A stretch of DNA of 64,000 nt from assembly GCA_964017235.1 (NCBI GenBank), contig OZ024930.1:155930221-155994220 (forward strand), read 5' to 3'. Below are positions 56,950-64,000 of this stretch, piece after piece. Made by a program: the position numbers and the translations under genes. The stretch is from Sabellastarte sp. h YS-2021 (taxonomy: Eukaryota; Annelida; Polychaeta; Sabellida; Sabellidae). Positions within the stretch are counted from its first letter, which is position 1. Each line of letters opens with the position of its first letter. A model generated the notes under the pieces. The model worked only from the letters and a program-made list of their open reading frames with translations. It was not told the origin of the DNA and did no database searches.

Positions 56950-57830
56950 TTTTTTACCCGACAGCCATGGTGTCCGGATGGGCGGGCGGGCAGGTGGCGG
57001 GAAAAAGTTTGTCCAGACTGTATCTCACAAACCGTAAGGTGTAGGAAGTTGGTACTTGGTAGGGACATTCGTTAGGATGTGTAGGTGTGCATCGTCATCG
57101 TCTGACCCTGATTTGACCTTTGACCTTGCCGCAGAGACCTTGAGTTTGAAGATCTTGTCCAAGCTATATCTCGGAAACTGTAAGTTGTAGGAAGTTGATA
57201 CTTGGTAGGGACATTGATCGGGGGTTATATGTGTGCAACATCATGGTGTGACCTGGATTTGACCTTCTTGCATATCTGATGCTATTTATCTATCTATGGG
57301 GATATGTGATACTATTTTATCTCTCTTATATCTCTCTTATATCTTTTTACTTGAATCTTCGTTGTTGCAACTTGGGGGTCTCTTGATAAAGATTAAGCAC
57401 TGTTAAAGTCATATTAGAATTCATCAACCATTTTACTTTTGCAACTTCCCACTGTAACGGATGGTATTGTATCAAGTGAGCCACAGGATTGCCCCAACTC
57501 TACATAGAATCATGTATTGTATGTATGTATGGGTAATATTCAAAACTTACAAACCATAATTCGACCATACAAATGAATATCATAATGGCAGAAGTCTTAA
57601 ACCTTCATAATTTTTAGTTTACTTCAATTGTCTTGTTTTAATACTTAATCTTTACATGCAGTTTCTTTCTGTTAGATGTTATTTTCTCTACTTAAACATT
57701 ATTTGGACGCTGACACTGATCTGAAAGTATCCCAATCTGTGTACTGTTTCACTACTTCTATATCTCATGGTGTTGAAAACTATTTCCCCAGGCTTTGGGG
57801 TACAGGCATCTCTGATGCTATTGTCAATCT
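56950..57830 (+). repeat. 146-bp repeat family, copy with perfect DR1
   Basis: Starts ttttacccgacagccatggt and gtccggatgggcgggc, followed by tatctcacaaaccgtaaggt and ggtagggacatt. tgacctttgacct at 57114-57126 is a perfect DR1. The end near 57780-57820 (ccccaggctttggggtacag) matches the ends of the copies at 14100 and 17145. It is inserted in or beside the 479-bp array. Confidence 0.75.
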
Positions 57831-57911
57831 TATTACTTTCACCATTATATATATGCTACCTAAACTATCTCAGGTTTTAGATGTGGGATATAAAGTCTAA
57901 CATATTATTAT

Positions 57912-59750
57912 ATCTACCGGAGGCATCCGGTGGATACTTTGGTTTTGCGTTCACTACGCGCTGCGCATAGAGATATTTTTGTATTAACCCTCTCAGAAGA
58001 AAACTACACTAAATTTGCAGGAAATCTTCATTGGGGGTAAGATTCTCTGGGACTGAAATGGCCGCCGGGGGCATTTCTTTGAAAATTATATACCTTTTTC
58101 TACTGGCTGGTTGTCATAGGTAGAAGGCTGAATCTCTTCATAGCTGATATGTATAACAGATATACATGCCTTCTACAACCTTACAGACATTTGACCTTGA
58201 AGCTCTTAATTCAAGGTCATCCACGGAGTGCCAAAGTAACCCCCATAGCGGACTTTAAAAGTGTCTATATCTTGCTTATTATTGGTCCTAGAGTTTTGCA
58301 ATGTGAAACCAACCTACAGGAAATCATGTGCTGCGAATTTTCTGATGTTGTCCGATTTGACCTTGGACCCCTCCTTCCAGGTCAAACAAGGATAGCCAAA
58401 CTTATTATTGCTGGTTTCTGTGCATTTAAAAGAAAATGTGCCTATAACTCACTTATATTGGTTCTTGAGGTTTGGGATGGTAAACCAACCAATAGGAAAT
58501 CATGGGCTCGGAATGTTATGGTGTGGTCAGATTTGACCTTGGGCCCCTCCTTCAAGGTCAAAAGAGAATAGCCAAACTTAAAAAGTGCGTACTACTCACT
58601 GATTATTGGTCCTTCAAGTTTGGGATGGTAAACCAACATAGAGGAAATCATGGGCTGGGAATCTTCTGGTGTGAAAAGATTTGACCTTGGGCCCCTCCTT
58701 CAAGGTCAAATGAGGATAGCCAAACTTAAAAGTGCTTATAACTTGTATATTATTGGTTGTACAGGTTTGGGATGGTAAACCAACCTACAGGAAATCATGG
58801 GCTGGAAATCATTTGGTGTGGTCAGATTTGACCTTGAGCCCCTCCTTCAAGGTCAAATGAGGATAGCCAAACTTAAAAGTGTTTATAACTCCCTTATTAT
58901 TGGTTGTACAGGTTTGGGATGGTAAACCAACTTATAGGAAATCAGGGGCTGGGAATCTTCTGGTGTGGTCAGATTTAACCTTGGATCCCTCCTTCAAGGT
59001 CAAATGAGGATAGCCAAACCTAAAAATGGTTATAACTCCCTTATTATTGGTCCTAGAGGTTTGTAATATGAAACCAACCTACAGGAAATCATGTCCGAAT
59101 TTTCTGATGTCATATTTGACCTTGGACCCATCCTTTAAGGTCAAACAAGGATAGCCAAACTTAAAAGTGCTTATAACTCGCTTATATTCGTCCTAGAGGT
59201 TTGGGATGGTAAACCAACCAATGGGAAATCATGGGCTTGGAATCTTATGGTGTGGTCAGATTTGACCTGGGGCCCCTCCTTCAGGTCAAACAAGGATAGC
59301 CAAACTTTAAAGTGCTTATAACTTGCTTATTATTGGTTCTAGAGGTTTGGGATGGTAAACCAACCTACAGGCAATCATGGGCTGGAAATCTTTTGGTGTC
59401 GACAGATTTGACCTTGGGCCCCTCCTTCAAGGTCAAAAGAGGATGGCCAAACTTATAAGGGCTTATAACTCACTTATTATTGGTCCTTGAGGTCTGGGAT
59501 GGTAAACCAACCTCTAGGAAATCAGGGGCTGGAAATCTACTGGTGTGGACAGATTTGACCTTGGGCCCCCTCTTCAAGGTCAAACGAGGATAGCCAAACT
59601 TAAAAGTGCTTATAACTCACTTATTGTTGGTCCTAGAGGTTTGCAATGTGAAACCAACCTACAGGAAATCATGTCCTGCGAATTTTCTGATGTTGTCGAA
59701 TTTGACCTTGGACCCCTTCATCGAGGTCAAAAGAGGATAGCGAAACTTAT
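57912..59750 (+). repeat. 147-bp repeat element, about 10 tandem units
   Basis: Begins with the palindromic accggaggcatccggtggat end. The word tttgacc recurs at 58356, 58532, 58680, 58827, 59115, 59261, 59407, 59554 and 59701 (a variant at 58974), spacing 141-148 bp except for one unit of 176 bp that carries a 29-bp insertion. Each unit has tttgaccttgggcccctcct followed by tcaaggtcaaa, an inverted pair of extended TGACCTTG half sites, and cttataactcgcttattatt. Confidence 0.92.
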
Positions 59751-59751
59751 T

Positions 59752-60530
59752 AAGCGTCCCGCAAGGGACGCTTGTTTGTGTATGGGAGACCTTCAGGCTC
59801 CGGCGGCTCCGGCGGCTCTGCATTTCGTTTTCCTTATAACTCTGTAACCGTTAGGCGGATTCTTTTCAAATTTGGCAGGTTTATGCAGTAGCCTTGGGGA
59901 ATTTTTTTGAATATGCTGCAGTGACATTTCAACCAATCAGAGAGGTCACATGACCAAAAATGTCTTTTTTCGATGGGGAAGCTTGTCCGGATGATAACTT
60001 GAAAGGGATTTTATCAATTCACCTGAAACTTGGCAAATACATTCATTCTATTAAAATCTGGAAATCATTAGATTTTGGCATTGATTGGTTAAGAAATGGC
60101 CGAGTAATTAATGATTAATTAATCATTATGAATTTTCCAAATAAGGAAAACACAAAAATGCTTATAACTCGAAAACCGTGCTAGATAGAGCGATTTCGAC
60201 AAAATTTTTGACCCGCAGGATATCTCTGCAGAGTAGCTATCCCAATTTTGAAAAAAATTTTCCCTCGCCAAAAATGGCGGCCATTTTGAATTTTCGAATT
60301 TTTCGCAAAAATTGCAAAACATAAAAATGCTTATATCTCGAAAACCGTGCTAGATAGAGCGTTTTCGACGAAATTTTTGACCCACGGGGTATTTCTGCAG
60401 AGTAGCCATGCCAATTTTCAAAAAAAATTTGACTCACCAAAAATGGCGGCCATTTTGAATTTTCGAATTTTACACAAAAATTGCAAAACACAAAAATGCT
60501 AATATCTCGAAAACTGCTAGATGGCGAATT
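59752..60530 (+). repeat. Hairpin-started element with 169-bp units
   Basis: A perfect 9-bp stem hairpin, aagcgtccc-gcaa-gggacgctt, at 59752-59773 is followed by ggctccggcggctccggcgg and ttataactctgtaaccgtta. Then 169-bp units follow (aaaatgcttata at about 60155, 60324 and 60493) with cttatatctcgaaaaccgtg and aaaatggcggccattttgaa. A copy of the hairpin in imperfect form is at 19146. Confidence 0.8.
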
Positions 60531-62230
60531 ATCTCTTAAAAGTATTGCAGATAGCCAATTTTTCTCAAATAATTCATTCGCCTACTTTTGGAAGAGCTTT
60601 CACATGGTGTAGTTTCAGACCCATAGCTAATTACTCACCTACTCAAAATGAGTAAATGCTAATTATCTCTAAAAGTATTGCAGATACCCAATTTTTCTCA
60701 AATAACTCATTCACCTACTTTTGGGAGAGCTTTCACTTGGTGAAGTTTCAGATCCGTTGGTAATTACTCACCTACTCAAAATGAGTAAATGCGAATTATC
60801 TCTAAAAGTATTGCAGATAGCCAATTTTTCTCAAATAACTCATTCATCTACTTTTGGGAGAGCTTTCACATGGTGAAGTTTCAGACCCGTAGCTAATTAC
60901 TCACCTACTCAAAATGAGTAAATGCTAATTATCTCTAAAAGTATTGCGGATACCCAATTTTTATCAAATAACTGATTCATCTACTTTTGGGAGAGCTTTC
61001 ACATGGTTGAGTTTCAGATCCGTTGGTAATTACTCACCTACTCAAAATGAGTAAATGCGAATTATCTCTAAAAGTATTGCAGATAGCCAATTTTTCTCAA
61101 ATAACTCATTCACCTACTTTTGGGAGAGCTTTCACTTGGTGAAGTTTCAGACCCGTAGCTAATTATTCACCTACTCAAAATGAGTAAATGCTAATTACCT
61201 CTAAAAGTATTGCAGATACCCAATTTTTATCAAATAACTTATTCATCTACTTTTGGGAGACCTTTCACATGGTGAAGTTCCAGACCCGTAGGTAATTATT
61301 CACCTACTCAAAATGAGTAAATGCTAATTATCTCTAGAAGTATTGCAGATAGCCAATTTCTCTCAATTAACTCATTCATCTACTTTTGGGAGAGCTTTCA
61401 CATGGTGAAGTTTCAGACCTATAGCTAATTACTCACCTACTCAAAATGAGTAAATGCGAATTACCTCTAAAAGTATAGCAGATAGCCAATTTTTTTCAAA
61501 TAACTCATTCACCTACTTTTGGGAGAGCTTTCACTCGGTGAAGTTTCAGACCCGTAGCTAATTATTCACCTACTCAAAATGAATAAATGCTAGTTATCTC
61601 TAAAAGTATTGCAGATAGCCAATTCTTATCAAATAACTCATTCATCTAATTTTGGAAGAGCTTTCACATGGTGAAGTTTCAGACCCGTAGATAATTACTC
61701 ACCTACTCAAAATGAGTAAATGCTAATTATCTCTTAAAAGTATTGCACATAGCCAATTTTTCTCAAATAACTCATTCACCTACTTTTAGGAGAGCTTTCA
61801 CTCGGTGAAGTTTCAGACCTGTAGCTAATTAATCACCTACTCAAAATGAGTAAATTCTAATTATCTGTAAAAGTATTGCGGATACCCAATTTTTATCAAA
61901 TAACTCATTCACCTACTTGTGGGAGAGCTTTCACATGGTGAAGTTTCAGACCCATAGCTAATTACTCACCTACTCAAAATGAGTAAATGCTAATTATCTC
62001 TAAAAGTATTGCAGATAGCCAATTTTTCTCAAATAACTCATTCACCTACTTTTGGGAGAGCTTTCACTTGCTGAAGTTTCAGACCCATAGCTAATTATTC
62101 ACCTACTCAAAATGAGTAAATGTGAATTATCTCTTAAAAGTATTGCGGATAGCCAATTTTTCTCAAATAACTCATTCACCTACATTTGGAAGAGCTTTCA
62201 CACACGAAAATGAAAAATTGTGAATATCTC
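60530..62230 (-). repeat. 133-bp satellite array, reverse orientation, about 13 copies
   Basis: The words aaaatgagtaaatgc and ttatctctaaaagtattgca recur at 133-bp spacing, reverse complements of the unit at 2090-2950. It ends near ctcggcgggagag (62259-62271), which reads ctctcccgccgag on the minus strand and resembles the start at 2041. Confidence 0.92.
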
Positions 62231-62279
62231 GGAAAAACTATTTCTTCTCCTTTAATGCTCGGCGGGAGAGACACACCGC

Positions 62280-62575
62280 GGCAGTGGTCTTGTTTTCAAA
62301 AATTTTTGTCTCACCAAAAATGGTGGCGATTTTGAATTTTCGAAGTTTTTGCAAAACACAAAAATGCTTATATCTCGAAAACTGTGCTAGATGGAGCGAA
62401 TTCAACAAAATTTTTGACCTGCTGGATATCTCTGCAGAGTACCCATGCCAATTTTCAAAATATTTTTGTCTCGCCAAATATAGCGGCCATTTTGAATTTT
62501 TGAATTTTTTGCAAAAATTGCAAAACACAAAAATGCTTATATCTTGAAAACCGTGCTAGATACAGCAGACTGCGC
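62280..62575 (+). repeat. Further 169-bp type units
   Basis: Contains aaaatgcttatatctcgaaa twice (about 62361 and 62531, about 170 bp apart) with aaaatggtggcgattttgaa. Same family as 60120-60530. Confidence 0.75.
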
Positions 62576-62599
62576 TGACTTTGGTTGCCACAACAGTAT

Positions 62600-63290
62600 A
62601 AGGCTAGAAACGGAACATGTTCTTAATACTTTAGCGCTCACCTTTATATCCTTTTCAGGACGCTTTGTTTTTGCTATGCAAAAATATTATCTTTTTTTTT
62701 TGCGAGCGATCCTCTAGTTATTGCTGGTTTCTGTGCATTTAAAAGAAAATGATTCAAGTTATTTTGCTAAAGTTAGGCATACATTTGGCTTGCTTGGTAT
62801 TGCATTTGGCACTGTTAGCTCTGTGGGTAAGCGAGTAAGAGCTATTAAGGTATGCTTGAAAATTTTTGACCCAGAAGGTACCAGAGAAGTATTCTATTCA
62901 AAAGTGATTTTCGCCACTTTTGGAGGCCATCTTGTAGTTTAGTGGAAAAGAAAAACTTGAACCATTGCTTGGAAACTGTAAGAGATAGAGATCCATAGAG
63001 TAGTGGAAAAGTATCCAATACATAAGGGTAAAATTTCAATTTTCATAAATTTTGGCGGCCATCGTGGATTTTAGCTGAAAATAAAAATTTAAAATATCTT
63101 GGAAACCGTATAAAAGAGATCAATTTTGAGTGAATTTTTGACCTGGAGGGTAGTACTGAAGTAGCCTATACAAAAGGATAACATTTTAATTTTTGCAAAT
63201 TTTGGTGACCATCTTGGATTTTAGCTGAAAATAAAAAATTGGAAATATCTCCGTAACAGTAAAAAGATGGAGCAATTTCGAGTGAATTAG
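62600..63290 (+). repeat. Diverged core-bearing repeats
   Basis: Words ttggaaactgtaagagatag, tatcttggaaaccgtataaa and atatctccgtaacagtaaaa recur about 145 bp apart with gaatttttgacc and ggccatcgtggattttagct. A 34-base segment at 62718-62751 is identical to 58405-58438. Confidence 0.6.
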
Positions 63291-63299
63291 TGAGAAGTG

Positions 63300-64000
63300 G
63301 AAGTTGAAGGAGGAGAGGAGAATCTGTGCCATGTACACAGTGGCGAAACACTCAGTGACACATGTCCCTAGTGGAGGATGGGAGAGGAGAGGAGGATCTT
63401 CACAATGTATGCAGTTGGCGACGGTCATTCACACATGTCCCCAGTGGGGGATGGAGGAGGAGAGGAGGATCACTGCCATGTATGCAGTGGGGGATGCTCA
63501 GTGACACATGTCCCGAGTGGGGGATGGGAGAGGAGAGGAGGATCTCAGCCATGTACGCAGTGGGGGACACTAACTCACATATGTTCCCAGTGGGGGATGG
63601 TGGAGGAGAGGAGGATCTCTGTCATGTATGCAGTGGGGGAGGCTCAGTGACACATGTCCCCAGTGGGGTATGGGGGAGGAGAGGAGGATCTCAGCCATGT
63701 ACGCAGTGGGGGACACTCACTCACATATGTTCCCAGTGGGGGATGGTGGAGGAGAGGAGGATCTCTGTCATGTATGCAGTGGGGGAGGCTCAGTGACACA
63801 TGTCCCCAGTGGGGGATGGGGGAGGAGAGGAGGATCACTGCCATGTACGCAGTGGGGAATGCTCAGTGTCACATGTCCCTAGTGGGGGATGGTGGAGGAG
63901 AGGAGGATCTGTGCCATGTACGCAGTGGGGGACACTCACATATGTTCCCAGTGGGGGATGATGGAGGAGAGGAGGATCACTGCCATGTACGCAGTGGGGG
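63300..64000. repeat. 73-bp minisatellite, second array, reverse orientation, running off the window
   Basis: Units such as ggaggagaggaggatctctg and catgtacgcagtgggggac are reverse complements of the array at 45220-48600, at 73-bp spacing. About nine copies lie inside the window and the array continues beyond its end. Confidence 0.92.

Noticed and set aside
57676-57900. 74-codon hydrophobic frame on the plus strand
   Set aside because: It overlaps the end of a 146-bp family copy, with related frames at 13996 and 17044 that share the repeat but not the reading frame.
60119-60491. Minus-strand frames starting MFCNFC
   Set aside because: They repeat with the 169-bp unit and recur at 62238-62528; they are products of a non-coding repeat.

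Overview
This window is animal nuclear DNA: spliced genes with GT-AG introns, AT-rich non-coding sequence, a tRNA-derived SINE, a CR1-like LINE, an Ngaro-type retrotransposon, PIF/Harbinger fragments and many satellite arrays. Satellites capped by short GC hairpins and repeats beginning with the cctccgccaaggagg hairpin suggest a marine lophotrochozoan, most likely a bivalve mollusc. That placement is inference; no single gene proves it.

Only two host genes can be supported, and they converge. At the left is the 3' end (last two coding exons, + strand) of a regulator-of-microtubule-dynamics (RMDN/FAM82)-like gene, with exons at 508-641 and 12311-12358. On the minus strand a complete seven-exon acid sphingomyelinase-like phosphodiesterase (SMPDL3-type) gene runs from its ATG at 39010 to its stop at 28204. 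Its exon phases agree at all six junctions and predict a 463-residue secreted, probably GPI-anchored, metallophosphoesterase.

The 11.7 kb last RMDN intron holds a 133-bp satellite, a 321-bp satellite split by a 6076-bp Ngaro-like element (Gag, RT/RNase H, tyrosine recombinase on the minus strand, split direct repeats, no target duplication), a hairpin terminus and a mariner-type MITE with perfect inverted repeats. From 12.4 to 28 kb the intergenic DNA holds 146-bp and 157-bp repeat families, a SINE with a 13-bp target duplication and a decayed LINE. Introns of the SMPDL3-like gene carry a hAT-like MITE, an inverted pair of broken Harbinger elements with MADF-like partner genes, and a 63-bp minisatellite that runs into the exon 2 acceptor.

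From 40 kb to the end no gene was recognised. This part holds a Harbinger MITE, a 3.4 kb array of a 73-bp minisatellite with a 1021-bp higher-order period, a palindromic minisatellite, 133-bp satellite arrays, a TIR element filled with a 30-bp minisatellite, inverted 147-bp arrays, 479-bp and 169-bp arrays, and the 73-bp minisatellite again in the opposite orientation.

The most interesting pattern is that otherwise different repeat families (133, 146, 147, 157, 169, 321 and 479 bp units, plus several single-copy hairpin-ended elements) each carry one copy per unit of a similar core, roughly tATAtCTC-n-AAAC-n-T followed by an A/T-rich stretch, and several begin or end with a short GC hairpin. 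Two of the families also carry dense nuclear-receptor-type half sites (TGACCTTGA / TCAAGGTCA).
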